A program made the translations under genes and the position numbers. A DNA stretch of 64,000 bases, taken from positions 1-64,000 of the forward strand of contig NZ_RCCH01000002.1 of assembly GCF_003663945.1 (NCBI RefSeq), written 5' to 3'. The notes beneath the pieces were generated by a model, which ran no database searches, had not been told where the DNA came from, and saw only the letters and a list, made by a program, of their open reading frames with translations. The first letter of the stretch is position 1, and every line of letters begins with the position of its first letter. The DNA comes from Lacinutrix venerupis (GTDB lineage Bacteria > Bacteroidota > Bacteroidia > Flavobacteriales > Flavobacteriaceae). Below are positions 1 through 10,659 of this stretch, piece after piece.

Positions 1-446
1 CCATTATCATTAATAGTTGCTGTTCCATTGGCTGGTGTAGTAACTGCTGTGATCGTTGTTGGTTCTGTTCCTAAATCGTCGTTGTCTAATACATCGATAT
101 CTACTGGTGTATCTTCTTCTGTTGTTGCGGTATCGTCTTCTGCATCTGGTGTTGGTGTTACTGTTACCGTTACCGTTGCTGTTGACTCATTTCCATTAGC
201 ATCTGTAATTGTGTAATCGAACGTATCGGTTGGACCATCGAAGTCTGCATTTGGTGTGTAAACCACATAGTCATCACTTGGATCTGCTGGTGTACCATTA
301 TCATTGATAGTTGCTGTTCCATTGGCTGGTGTAGTAACTGCTGTGATCGTTGTTGGTTCTGTTCCTAAATCATCGTTGTCTAATACATCGATATCTACTG
401 GTGTATCTTCTTCTGTTGTTGCGGTATCGTCTTCTGCATCTGGATT
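1..446 (-). repeat. Tandem near-identical 294-bp repeat (98 codons) inside the adhesin gene
   Basis: The stretch from position 1 recurs at 295 with a period of 294 bases, which is exactly 98 codons. Over about 150 aligned bases only about two or three differences are visible (positions 11 and 89 against 305 and 383). Each unit encodes one Ig/cadherin-like domain containing the residues [14 protein letters not shown]. More copies may follow outside the window. Confidence 0.85.
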
Positions 447-3428
447 ACATACAATAACAGTCTCATCAGTAGAACTTCCAGCTCCTTGTCCATTTGCTTG
501 GTTAGCAACATTATTTGGTACACCATTAGCATCTACCGATCCGTTTAACTGTCCATTAGCTAACACTTCTGTAGCTGGAATATTTTCATCACCTTCTAAG
601 GCATCAAAACAACCATCATTATCACTATCTACATCTAAATAATCAGGAATACCATCGTTATCGTAATCTGCTGTACAAGCTGGTGTAACTTGTGTAGTAG
701 TAGTTGGGTTAACAAATGATTGTGTGTTAAATAAATAACCGGTATCAAACTGTCGTTTAGCAAAAGTTATATCAAATTGATCCACAAATGGCATTTGTAT
801 TCCAAACCATAAGTTTTCATCTGCAGCACCTGCAGAATTACCAGTTGAAGTTACTCTTAGAAATGAGCCAGCAGAACCAAATGAAGATGTAGTAACACTA
901 CTAGCCACTACTAAAGAAGTTGTAGTGGTCACTTCATAATCTAAGATATCAACTTTATTAAATTCAACAAGCTCACCTGGAGTTGTATCATCAATATCTT
1001 GAAACACCATATTTGCTGGTACTTCAATAAGATTATTAGTTCCGTTTATTAAAAATTCAAAATCGAAATTAGCAAAACCAGTTATCGCTGGATCTGTACT
1101 TGCTAAATATATAGGATAATAAATTATAGGTTCTCCATTTGCTGGATCAAAACTAACACCCGAAAGATCTACTTCTAAATTAGCTGGATCTGAATTCCCT
1201 AAAACTGTAATTCTTAAATCTATAGCAGTACCTTCGTATGATCCTACATTAGCATATCTTGCTGTATCACCAATATTTCCTGGATTACCACTCGCTGTAT
1301 ATGTTAAATCTGTAGCTTGTATTAGAATATCGACAGTTTTAGAAGGTGAACATTCGTTTACATCTAAAATACCATCATTATCATTATCTAAATCACAACC
1401 ATTAGGCACTCCATCTCCATCAATATCTGCCGTATCATCGAAACCGTTACATATATCATTTGCATCAATTACTCCATCTCCATCAGAATCACATTGTCCA
1501 AATGAATCAAATTGAGTATTATCTATCGATGTCCCTGCTGTTTGTCCATTGTTAACATCAACATTATTAGGTACACCAGTTGTTAAATCTACTGCTCCAT
1601 CTAATTGTCCATTAGGTAAAACATTAACTGCTTCAATATTATCACCTCCTTCAAGCGCATCAAAACAACCATCTCCATCTGAATCTGTGTCTAAACTGTC
1701 TGGCAAACCATCACCATCGGTATCTTCACAAGCAAAAGGATCTGTATAAATAAAAACTTTACCGTCCGCAGCGTCTCCTGTCGAGTTACTTATTATTCTT
1801 AATGAAGAAATATAACTACCAACAGGTCCTAAATCTGACAAACTATAAGGAGCTATTTCAATAACTTGACCATTTGAAGCTGTAACTGATGTGGTTAAAT
1901 AGTTAGCTGAATTAGCTACTATAACTATTTGTGAACCTAAATAATTATTATTTATATCATAGGCCTCTATAATTGTATTATTGTTTCCTCCTCTTTCAGA
2001 TATAAATAAAAAGGAATCTCCTGCTATTAATACAGGAGTATTATAAGTAAGTGTATAATAATCTGAAGGTTGAATAGCTGAATCTTGCTTTTGAAAGTGA
2101 TTTAAGTTTCGGTCTTGAAAAGCATCTAGAATTAAATTATTCCAGTTAGGATTACTAATATTATCACCTGAAACACCTCCAACATTTCCATCTATATCAT
2201 TAGTAACCTCGTAAATACTATTTGCATCTGTAGTTACAAAATTCTCCTCGTAACCATCTGGAACTATAAAATTTGTAATTACATTACCATTAACAACAAC
2301 AGCATCTAATTCAGCAGGTCCATTACCTCCTGAACCAGTAAAGTTAAAAGTTGTGTTTGAACTATTAAATGGTCCTGTGAAACCTATTGAATAATTACAT
2401 TCAATAGAATCTAAAATACCATCATTATCATCATCTAAATCTGTAACATCATCAATACCATCACCATCATTATCTGGTAATACATTTACTGTTAATGACG
2501 CTGGATTAGAAGTTGCCGATGCGTTATTACCATCTAGTACATAATCATCATTTACTGTATAAGGGATACTTGTAGTTCCTATAAAACCTGAATTAGGATT
2601 GAAAGTTACATTTCCTAAATTATCTACTGACCAGTTTCCATCTGCAGTAGTTAAAGAATTTTGGATTCCAGAAGTAGTAGGATCTAAATCTACTGTTGCT
2701 ACATCAATATTTCCATCTGCATCTGCATCAGTATTAGTTACATTAAATGTTGCAGGAGTATTGATTGCAGATATATCAGAATTATCATCTGCAACAGGAA
2801 CACTGTTTATAGCATTTAAAGAAACAGATAAGTTAACAGACTCTAAATTAGCTGTATTATTTCCCATATTTGCTCCTGGCGAAAGAACTATCGTTCTATC
2901 TGCTGCTGTTGCAATAAATCTTAAAACAGTTGTTTGCCAATTTACCGTATTAATAGGAGAAACATTTTGTTCAGCCTCTCCTTGGATTTGATATTGATAA
3001 AAATCAATAAATTCAGGGCTATAACTTGCAGTCGTTGAAGTAAGTGCATATATATGTAATTCATAAGTATTCCCAACTGTTAAACCAGTTATAGTCGTTG
3101 TCACACTTTCTTCAGTTGCTAAAGTACCTACATCACGCAATGTTAACCAAGTTGTGTGTCCATTTGGAGGTAATGGAAGAGGAGATGCATCCCAAGCATC
3201 ATTTTCACCTAAACCAGCACCTGTACCAGCAACATTAAAACGATCAGAAATATCTGGAGTACCTCCATTATCTAACCATCCTGGTGGAACGCAATTACCG
3301 CACCTGGCACCTGCACCATCTGTAGGTGATATATTTTGCGCAGAACCAATCTGACTAAACAAAAACAATAAAACAAATACAAATAAAGTATTAATGTGTT
3401 TTAACGAAAATTGAGTAAAGTTTTACAT
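1..3428 (-). CDS. Large secreted adhesin-like protein with TSP3 and Ig/cadherin-like repeats (3' end outside window; codon-2 stop)
   Basis: Open minus-strand frame running off the left edge, so the C-terminus is missing. The only ATG near a signal peptide is at 3426-3428, and it is followed directly by TAA; after that the frame is open and reads a lysine-containing N-region, a hydrophobic stretch and a SAQN-type cleavage site. Downstream come a Cys-containing N-terminal domain (about residues 35-200), a spacer beginning with PVADDN, acidic thrombospondin type-3-like calcium repeats (DxDxDG; about residues 320-345, 560-595, 640-695, 920-945) interleaved with beta-rich domains, then near-identical 98-residue Ig/cadherin-like domains at the end of the window. 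Such proteins in this group are usually type IX-secreted surface adhesins; the sorting domain would lie outside. Whether it is expressed depends on a non-ATG start. No certain function. Confidence 0.75.
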
Positions 3429-4026
3429 ATTAGAATGAATATATTTTATTTTTATTTTGAAAAACATAACAGCTAAAAGCTATTAATGAAGCAATTATAT
3501 ATAGGGAATTATTAAAAACAGTATTGTTTTTAATTTTTTGAAATTCAAGTAGTTGTAGTGTAAAGTTTTTTCCAATATATGGTTATTTAAAAAAATCAAT
3601 ACTTTTAAATTTATATGAAAAGAAATATCAACAATCTTATTCACACTGTAAAATTATATAAACAAATTTAATTTACATACTAAAATAAAAACAAAACAAA
3701 ATTATTTTAAACTTATACGTTGTATTGAATTTATATCCGTTTAACGGTTCTTTAACAGTTAACAAATCTAGTTTTAAATTTATATTCTTTGTTTAGACAT
3801 AATAATAATATGTTTAAATACTCGATAAAACACAACAAAAAACCGACTAAAAACATTAAAATATTTTTTAAAACAGATAAATCGTACAAATTTAAAAAGT
3901 AAACATAATTATTAAACTTATAATATTAGTATTAAATTAACATTATATAACATGCTTTTTTATAAACTTTAAATCTATTTTCATTAGTATTTGTATTACA
4001 ACTATATTTGCCAAAAACACATTGTA
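3429..4026. other. AT-rich intergenic region between divergent genes
   Basis: About 600 bases, very AT-rich, with no plausible coding frame and no RNA gene that I recognise. It must hold the promoters of the adhesin-like gene (minus) and prfC (plus). Only the prfC -7 candidate at 4003-4010 is clear enough to list. Confidence 0.6.
4003..4010 (+). promoter_or_regulatory. Candidate -7 box for prfC (TATATTTG)
   Basis: Matches the Bacteroidota -7 consensus TAnnTTTG and lies 16 bases before the ATG at 4027, giving a leader of about 10 bases. I see no good TTG -33 element, so this is tentative. Confidence 0.35.
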
Positions 4027-5616
4027 ATGAAATTTAAGGACGAAATAAATAGAAGAAGAACCTTTGGAATAATATCGCATCCAGATGCAGGAAAAACAAC
4101 ACTTACAGAAAAATTATTACTTTTTGGTGGAGCAATTAATGAAGCTGGAGCTGTAAAAAGCAATAAAATAAAAAAAGGAGCTACTAGTGATTTTATGGAG
4201 ATTGAACGCCAACGTGGTATTAGTGTGGCTACTTCTGTTCTTGCATTTGAGTATGATGGGATAAAAATTAATATTTTAGATACGCCAGGTCACAAAGATT
4301 TTGCTGAAGATACTTTTAGAACCTTAACCGCTGTAGACAGTGTAATTGTGGTTATAGATGTTGCAAAAGGTGTAGAAGAGCAAACCGAAAAACTTGTTGA
4401 AGTGTGTAGAATGCGTAATATACCAATGATTGTTTTTATTAATAAAATGGATCGTGAAGGTAAAGATGCTTTTGAACTTTTAGATGAAATAGAACAAAAA
4501 TTAGGACTTACAGTTACACCTTTAAGTTTTCCTATTGGAATGGGTTATGATTTTAAAGGTATATATAATATTTGGGAAAAAAATATTAATCTTTTTAGCG
4601 GAGATAGTAGGAAGAATATTGAAGAAACTATAGAAATTTCTGATTTAAATGCTTCGGAATTAGATGATTTAGTTGGTGAAAAATCTGCAAATACACTACG
4701 AGAAGAAATTGAACTTGTTGAAGGTATTTACCCGCAATTTAATAACGAAGAATATTTAAATGGTACACTACAACCAGTATTTTTTGGTTCTGCTTTAAAT
4801 AGTTTTGGAGTTCGTGAACTATTAGATTGTTTCGTAGAAATAGCACCAAAACCAAGAGCTAAGCAAAGTGAAGAACGCCTGGTTAAACCTGATGAAGATA
4901 AATTTACTGGTTTTGTTTTTAAAATCCATGCTAATATGGATCCTAATCATAGAAATAGATTAGCATTTATAAAAATTGTTTCTGGTGAGTTTAAAAGAAA
5001 CACACCTTATCTTCATGTTAGACATAAGAAAAAGGTTAAATTTTCTAGTCCTAATGCTTTTTTTGCTGAAAAAAAAGAAATAGTAGACATCTCTTATCCT
5101 GGTGATATTGTGGGTTTACAAGACACAGGTACTTTTAAAATTGGAGATACTTTAACTGAAGGAGAGGTTTTAAATTACAAAGGTGTACCTAGTTTCTCAC
5201 CTGAACATTTTAGATACATAAATAACGCAGATCCTTTGAAATCTAAACAATTACACAAAGGTATTGATCAATTAATGGACGAAGGAGTAGCACAGTTATT
5301 TACTTTAGAACTTAACGGTAGAAAAGTTATTGGAACTGTTGGAGCATTACAATACGAAGTAATACAGTATAGATTAGAGCATGAATACGGAGCAAAATGT
5401 ACTTATGAAAATTTAAATGTTTATAAAGCTTGTTGGGTAGATCCTGAAGATCCAAAAAATGAAGAGTTTAAAGAGTTTAAAAGAGTAAAACAACGTTATT
5501 TAGCTAAAGATAAGCGTGGTCAATTAGTATTTTTAGCAGATTCATCTTTTTCTTTACAAATGACACAACAAAAATATCCTACAGTAAAATTCCATTATGT
5601 TTCGGAGTTTAAATAG
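4027..5616 (+). CDS. prfC: Peptide chain release factor 3 (RF3)
   Basis: Translational GTPase that recycles RF1/RF2 from the ribosome after peptide release; cytoplasmic. From the ATG at 4027 it is 529 residues, the usual RF3 length. It has the RF3-type N-terminus RRRTFGIISHPDAGKT containing the P-loop, the switch region ERQRGISV, DTPGHKDF and NKMD, then the RF3 domain II/III region ending in the VKFHYVSEF tail. A longer frame opens at TTG 3991, but the 12 extra residues are not family-like and the -7 box overlaps them, so the ATG at 4027 is chosen. Transcribed alone, opposite to the RNA polymerase block, with a terminator at its convergent end. Confidence 0.95.
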   Translation: MKFKDEINRRRTFGIISHPDAGKTTLTEKLLLFGGAINEAGAVKSNKIKKGATSDFMEIERQRGISVATSVLAFEYDGIKINILDTPGHKDFAEDTFRTLTAVDSVIVVIDVAKGVEEQTEKLVEVCRMRNIPMIVFINKMDREGKDAFELLDEIEQKLGLTVTPLSFPIGMGYDFKGIYNIWEKNINLFSGDSRKNIEETIEISDLNASELDDLVGEKSANTLREEIELVEGIYPQFNNEEYLNGTLQPVFFGSALNSFGVRELLDCFVEIAPKPRAKQSEERLVKPDEDKFTGFVFKIHANMDPNHRNRLAFIKIVSGEFKRNTPYLHVRHKKKVKFSSPNAFFAEKKEIVDISYPGDIVGLQDTGTFKIGDTLTEGEVLNYKGVPSFSPEHFRYINNADPLKSKQLHKGIDQLMDEGVAQLFTLELNGRKVIGTVGALQYEVIQYRLEHEYGAKCTYENLNVYKACWVDPEDPKNEEFKEFKRVKQRYLAKDKRGQLVFLADSSFSLQMTQQKYPTVKFHYVSEFK

Positions 5617-5795
5617 CTAAAATTAATTTTAAGGCGTTTTAAGGCACTTTTAACACAACCAATGCCTTATTAGTAGCCAATAAAAATAAAATTAATAATT
5701 GTACGGTTTAAATAAACACAATTTTTAATAATGATAATTTTTAATTATAAATAAAAACAATTTCAATAATTAAAAACTATTATACTCATTGTTTA

Positions 5796-5830
5796 AAAAA
5801 AAATCTCTAAAATTACTTAGAGATTTTTTT
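5796..5830. terminator. Bidirectional terminator between prfC and the DUF3467 gene
   Basis: AATCTCTAA and TTAGAGATT form a stem around the loop AATTAC, flanked by an A-run on the left and a T-run on the right, so it can work on both strands. It lies between two convergent genes, as expected. Confidence 0.8.
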
Positions 5831-5840
5831 TACTTAAAAT

Positions 5841-6161
5841 TTATGCTTGACCTGTTGGTCCAAAATTTAATGGAATTGGAGGTTGTTCATAATCTTTAAT
5901 CTCACCATGCGTTTTTTCAAATCTTTGAACATTATCGTTTAAAGCTTTTAATAATCTTTTTGCATGTTGTGGTGTTAATATAATTCTGGATTTCACCTTA
6001 CTTTTTGGAGTTCCAGGCATAATACTAACAAAATCTACTACAAACTCTGAAACAGAATGATTAATTATAGCTAAATTAGAATAGGTTCCTTCTGCTACTT
6101 TTTCGTCTAGCTCTATATTAATTTGACCTTGCTTAGGTTTGTTATCTTTATTATCTGCCAT
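5841..6161 (-). CDS. DUF3467 family protein
   Basis: Small cytoplasmic protein of 106 residues with the DUF3467 pattern: N-terminal INIELDEKVAEGTYSNLA, a central SEFVVDF, and RIILTPQHAKRLLKALNDN. The family is common in Bacteroidota and has no established function that I know of. It lies directly downstream of rpoC, separated by a terminator, so it is at least partly independent of the rpoBC transcript. The repeated location beside rpoC in flavobacteria (from memory) hints at a link to transcription or translation but proves nothing. Confidence 0.85.
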   Translation of the reverse strand: MADNKDNKPKQGQINIELDEKVAEGTYSNLAIINHSVSEFVVDFVSIMPGTPKSKVKSRIILTPQHAKRLLKALNDNVQRFEKTHGEIKDYEQPPIPLNFGPTGQA

Positions 6162-6201
6162 GTTTTATTTATTTTTTAAATATAAAATGATATTTTAAAT
6201 A

Positions 6202-6230
6202 AAAAGTCCTGCTATTAAAGCAGGACTTTT
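6202..6230 (-). terminator. Terminator after rpoC
   Basis: Perfect 11-bp stem AAAAGTCCTGC / GCAGGACTTTT around a 7-base loop, followed by T residues in the minus direction. It lies about 60 bases after the rpoC stop and before the DUF3467 start. Confidence 0.8.
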
Positions 6231-6258
6231 AAATTATATTAAAACTATTGTTTTAATT

Positions 6259-6281
6259 ATTGAGATTCCTACCTGCGTAGG
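6259..6281. repeat. Short palindromic element 3' of rpoC (TTCCTACCTGCGTAGG type)
   Basis: Reads GAGATTCCTACCTGCGTAGG on the plus strand, 8-30 bases beyond the rpoC stop. It resembles the more perfect palindromes at 22450-22469 and 30471-30495, each also placed just 3' of a minus-strand stop. This copy is degenerate on one side. Confidence 0.5.
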
Positions 6282-6288
6282 CTATATA

Positions 6289-9200
6289 TTAATTATAGTT
6301 AACCTCTTCTTTAGCTTGCATCATTTGATCAAACTCTTCTTTAGAACCTACAATAATATTATCGTAAGAACGCATTCCTGTTCCTGCTGGAATTCTGTGT
6401 CCTACAATTACATTTTCTTTTAATCCTTCTAAAGAGTCAACCTTACCTGCTACAGCTGCTTCATTAAGAACTTTTGTTGTTTCCTGAAACGATGCCGCAG
6501 AAATAAACGATTTAGTTTGTAACGAAGCTCTTGTAATACCTTGAAGTATAGGAGTTGCAGTAGCTGGTTGTGCGTCTCTTGCCTCAACTAATGCCTTATC
6601 TTCACGGCGTAATAAAGAGTTTTCATCTCTTAACTCGAAAGCAGTAATTATTTGACCTTCTTTTAAGTTTGTTGAATCTCCTGCGTTTTCAACTACTTTT
6701 TTACCAAAAATAGCATCATTCTCTTCAATAAAGTCTGCTTTATGAGCTAATTGATCTTCTAAGAAAATAGTATCTCCAGAGTCAATAATTCTCACTTTAC
6801 GCATCATTTGTCTTACAACAACTTCAAAATGCTTGTCGTTAATTTTTACACCTTGTAAACGGTAAACTTCTTGAACTTCGTTCACTAAGTATTGTTGTAC
6901 CGCTGCAGGTCCTTTTATGTTTAAGATATCGTTTGGCGTTATAGAACCATCTGATAAAGGCATACCTGCTTTAACAAAGTCGTTTTCTTGTACAAGAATT
7001 TGACTTGATAATTTAACTAAGTATTTCTTAATATCTCCTAATTTAGATTCTACAATAATCTCACGATTACCTCTCTTAATTTTTCCAAAAGAAACCACAC
7101 CATCAATAGCACTTACTACTGCAGGATTAGAAGGATTACGAGCTTCAAATAATTCTGTTACTCTAGGTAAACCACCTGTAATATCACCTGCTTTAGCAGA
7201 TTTACGAGGGATTTTAACTAAGACTTTACCAATCTTAACTTTTTCTCCATCATCAATCATTATGTGTGCTCCTACTGGAAGGTTGTAAGAACGAATTGCT
7301 TCTCCTTTACCATCTTCAACAATAAGTGTTGGAATTAATTTTTTATTTCTAGATTCTGAAATTACTTTTTCTTGGAAACCTGTTTGTTCATCAATTTCTA
7401 CTTGATAAGTAACACCTTGCTCAATATTTTCGTATCTAACTTTTCCTGCAAATTCAGAAATAATAACTCCGTTATATGGATCCCACTCACAAACTACATC
7501 TCCAGTTTTAAGTTTATCTCCACTTTCAATAAATATAGTTGAACCGTAAGGAATGTTATTAGTACTTAAAGTAATTCCTGTTTTCTTATCTACCAATTTT
7601 AATTCAGAAGTACGAGAAATAACAATGTTTACTTCTTCTCCATCCTTATTAGTACCTTTTACAGTTTTTAATTCTTCAATTTCTGCAACTCCATCAAATT
7701 TAGCTACAAGCTTGTTTTCTTCAGAAATGTTACCTGCAATACCACCTACGTGGAATGTACGAAGTGTTAATTGTGTACCTGGTTCTCCAATAGATTGTGC
7801 TGCTACAACACCTACTGCTTCACCACGTTGTACCATTTTGTTTGTTGCTAAGTTTCTTCCGTAACATTGTGCACAGATTCCTTTCTTAGCCTCACAACTT
7901 AATGGTGAACGTACTTCTACTGAATCTACTGGTGAATTTTCAATATTTTTAGCAATATCTTCATCAATTAATTGTCCTGCTTCAACTATTAGCTCTTCAG
8001 TTAATGGGTTATAAACATCGTTTAGTGCAATACGTCCTACAACTCTTGCTCCTAAATTTTCTACAATTTCATCATTTTTCTTTAATGCTGTAACTTCTAC
8101 ACCTCTTAAAGTACCACAGTCTACACTGTTTACAATAACATCTTGAGAAACATCTACTAAACGACGTGTTAAATAACCTGCATCGGCAGTTTTAAGTGCG
8201 GTATCGGCAAGACCTTTACGAGCACCGTGAGTTGATATAAAGTATTCTAAAATTGAAAGCCCTTCTTTAAAGTTAGAAAGAATTGGATTCTCAATAATAG
8301 ATCCTCCACCTGCAGTAGATTTTTTAGGCTTAGCCATTAATCCACGCATTCCTGTTAACTGACGAATCTGTTCTTTAGATCCACGGGCTCCAGAATCAAG
8401 CATCATAAATACTGAGTTAAATCCTTGCTGATCTTCTCTAATACGTTTCATTGACAATTCTGTCAATTCTGCATTTGTTGAAGTCCAAATATCAATTACT
8501 TGGTTATAACGTTCGTTATTGGTAATTAGTCCCATGTTATAGTTACCAGTAATACCATCAACTTTTGTGTTTGCAGCATCAATCATAGATTGCTTTTCTG
8601 GCGGGATAATAATATCTCCTAAACTAAATGATAATCCACCTTTAAAGGCAAATAAATATCCTAAAGTTTTAATTTCATCTAAGAAAGCAGCTGTTTCTGG
8701 AACACTAGTTACTTTTAATATTTCACCAATAATATCTCTTAAAGATTTCTTAGTTAGTACTTGGTTTATATAACCTGCGGCAGCCGGTACTTTTTCATTA
8801 AAAAGTACTCGTCCTGTAGTGGTTTCAATAATTTGTGGTACTAATTCTCCTTCTTCATTAAAATCAATAGTACGAACTTTAATTTGTGCATTTAAATCTA
8901 CACGTTTTTCGTTATAAGCTATTGTTACTTCTTCTGAAGAATAAAAAGTTAAACCTTCTCCTTTAACTGGTACTTCTGGTGTTGAAGTACGTAATTTAGT
9001 CATGTAATAAAGACCAAGTACCATATCCTGAGATGGTACTGTTACTGGAGCACCATTTGCTGGATTCAAAATGTTATGAGAAGCCAACATTAAAAGTTGA
9101 CATTCTAATATAGCTTCTGGTCCTAATGGTAAGTGCACTGCCATTTGATCTCCATCAAAATCGGCATTAAATGCGGCACATGCTAATGGGTGTAACTGTA

Positions 9201-10590
9201 TTGCTTTCCCTTCAATTAATTTTGGTTGGAATGCTTGTATACCTAATCTGTGAAGCGTAGGCGCACGGTTTAGTAATACTGGATGTCCTTTAAGAACATT
9301 TTCCAAAATATCCCAAACCACAGGCTCTTTTTTATCTATAATTTTCTTTGCAGACTTTACAGTTTTTACAATTCCTCTTTCAATTAATTTACGAATAATG
9401 AAAGGTTTATATAATTCTGCTGCCATATTTTTAGGCAGTCCACATTCAAATAATTTTAATTCTGGTCCAACAACAATTACAGAACGTGCAGAATAATCAA
9501 CACGCTTACCTAATAAATTTTGACGGAAACGTCCTTGCTTACCTTTAAGTGAATCTGATAACGACTTTAAAGGTCTATTAGAATCTGTTTTTACAGCTGA
9601 AGATTTACGTGTGTTATCTAATAAAGAATCTACAGACTCTTGTAACATACGCTTCTCGTTACGTAAAATAACTTCTGGTGCTTTTATTTCAACTAATCTT
9701 TTAAGACGGTTGTTTCTAATAATTACACGGCGGTATAAATCATTTAAATCTGAAGTTGCAAAACGACCACCATCTAAAGGCACTAAAGGTCTTAATTCTG
9801 GTGGAATAATTGGTACAACTTTTAAAATCATCCATTCTGGACGGTTTTCTCTATTTAAATTAGACTCACGTAAAGCTTCTACAACTTGTAGACGCTTTAA
9901 TGCTTCTGTTTTACGTTGTTTTGATGTTTCTGTATTTGCTTTATGACGTAATTGGAAAGATAAAGAATCTAAATCTATACGTGCTAATAAATCAATAAGA
10001 CACTCGGCTCCCATTTTAGCAATAAACTTATTTGGGTCTGTATCTTCTAAGTAATTATTATCCTGCGGAAGTGTTTCAAGAATATTTAAGTATTCTTCTT
10101 CTGTTAAGAAATCCATTTTTTGTAATGGTTCTCCTTCTGCATTTTTAGCATTACCTGCTTGAATTACTACATAACGTTCGTAGTAAATTATCATATCTAA
10201 TTTCTTAGATGGTAAGCCTAATAAGTATCCTATTTTGTTTGGTAAAGAACGGAAATACCAAATATGTGCAACAGGAACAACTAAATTAATGTGCCCAACT
10301 CTGTCACGACGTACTTTCTTTTCTGTTACTTCTACACCACAACGGTCACAAACAATACCTTTGTAGCGAATTCTTTTATATTTACCACAAGCACATTCGT
10401 AGTCTTTTACAGGACCAAAAATACGCTCACAGAATAAACCATCTCTTTCTGGTTTATGTGTACGATAATTAATAGTTTCTGGCTTTAAAACTTCACCTCT
10501 TGATTCTGCTAAAATAGACTCTGGTGATGCTAAACCAATTGAGATTTTGTTAAATCTCTGTACTGTATTCTTATCTTGCTTTCTTGCCAT
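6289..10590 (-). CDS. rpoC: DNA-directed RNA polymerase subunit beta'
   Basis: Catalytic subunit of RNA polymerase. The 1433-residue protein has the N-terminal zinc site ([20 protein letters not shown]), the active-site magnesium loop [16 protein letters not shown] near residue 475, the second zinc cluster [15 protein letters not shown] near residue 900, and the trigger-loop/bridge-helix region with [16 protein letters not shown]. The start at 10590 (MARKQDKN) fits the family. It is transcribed after rpoB with a 69-base spacer that carries a hairpin, and ends before a strong terminator. Intact, no unusual features. Confidence 0.98.
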   Translation of the reverse strand: MARKQDKNTVQRFNKISIGLASPESILAESRGEVLKPETINYRTHKPERDGLFCERIFGPVKDYECACGKYKRIRYKGIVCDRCGVEVTEKKVRRDRVGHINLVVPVAHIWYFRSLPNKIGYLLGLPSKKLDMIIYYERYVVIQAGNAKNAEGEPLQKMDFLTEEEYLNILETLPQDNNYLEDTDPNKFIAKMGAECLIDLLARIDLDSLSFQLRHKANTETSKQRKTEALKRLQVVEALRESNLNRENRPEWMILKVVPIIPPELRPLVPLDGGRFATSDLNDLYRRVIIRNNRLKRLVEIKAPEVILRNEKRMLQESVDSLLDNTRKSSAVKTDSNRPLKSLSDSLKGKQGRFRQNLLGKRVDYSARSVIVVGPELKLFECGLPKNMAAELYKPFIIRKLIERGIVKTVKSAKKIIDKKEPVVWDILENVLKGHPVLLNRAPTLHRLGIQAFQPKLIEGKAIQLHPLACAAFNADFDGDQMAVHLPLGPEAILECQLLMLASHNILNPANGAPVTVPSQDMVLGLYYMTKLRTSTPEVPVKGEGLTFYSSEEVTIAYNEKRVDLNAQIKVRTIDFNEEGELVPQIIETTTGRVLFNEKVPAAAGYINQVLTKKSLRDIIGEILKVTSVPETAAFLDEIKTLGYLFAFKGGLSFSLGDIIIPPEKQSMIDAANTKVDGITGNYNMGLITNNERYNQVIDIWTSTNAELTELSMKRIREDQQGFNSVFMMLDSGARGSKEQIRQLTGMRGLMAKPKKSTAGGGSIIENPILSNFKEGLSILEYFISTHGARKGLADTALKTADAGYLTRRLVDVSQDVIVNSVDCGTLRGVEVTALKKNDEIVENLGARVVGRIALNDVYNPLTEELIVEAGQLIDEDIAKNIENSPVDSVEVRSPLSCEAKKGICAQCYGRNLATNKMVQRGEAVGVVAAQSIGEPGTQLTLRTFHVGGIAGNISEENKLVAKFDGVAEIEELKTVKGTNKDGEEVNIVISRTSELKLVDKKTGITLSTNNIPYGSTIFIESGDKLKTGDVVCEWDPYNGVIISEFAGKVRYENIEQGVTYQVEIDEQTGFQEKVISESRNKKLIPTLIVEDGKGEAIRSYNLPVGAHIMIDDGEKVKIGKVLVKIPRKSAKAGDITGGLPRVTELFEARNPSNPAVVSAIDGVVSFGKIKRGNREIIVESKLGDIKKYLVKLSSQILVQENDFVKAGMPLSDGSITPNDILNIKGPAAVQQYLVNEVQEVYRLQGVKINDKHFEVVVRQMMRKVRIIDSGDTIFLEDQLAHKADFIEENDAIFGKKVVENAGDSTNLKEGQIITAFELRDENSLLRREDKALVEARDAQPATATPILQGITRASLQTKSFISAASFQETTKVLNEAAVAGKVDSLEGLKENVIVGHRIPAGTGMRSYDNIIVGSKEEFDQMMQAKEEVNYN

Positions 10591-10608
10591 TTTTTTATAG
10601 TTTTCAGT

Positions 10609-10653
10609 ATTCAGTATTCAGTCGCAGTAAACCTGCTGACTGAACACTGTAAA
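10609..10653 (-). other. Hairpin in the rpoB-rpoC spacer
   Basis: AGTATTCAGTCGCAG (10613-10627) pairs with CTGCTGACTGAACACT (10633-10648) with one bulge and one mismatch, over a 5-base loop. A tandem CAGTATT precedes it on the plus strand. There is no T-run, so it looks like an mRNA processing or stability element rather than a terminator. Confidence 0.55.
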
Positions 10654-10659
10654 CTATTT

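Noticed and set aside
28-642. Plus-strand open frames rich in Val, Ser and Thr
   Set aside because: They are antisense shadows of the repeated adhesin domains, which are coding on the minus strand in one continuous frame.
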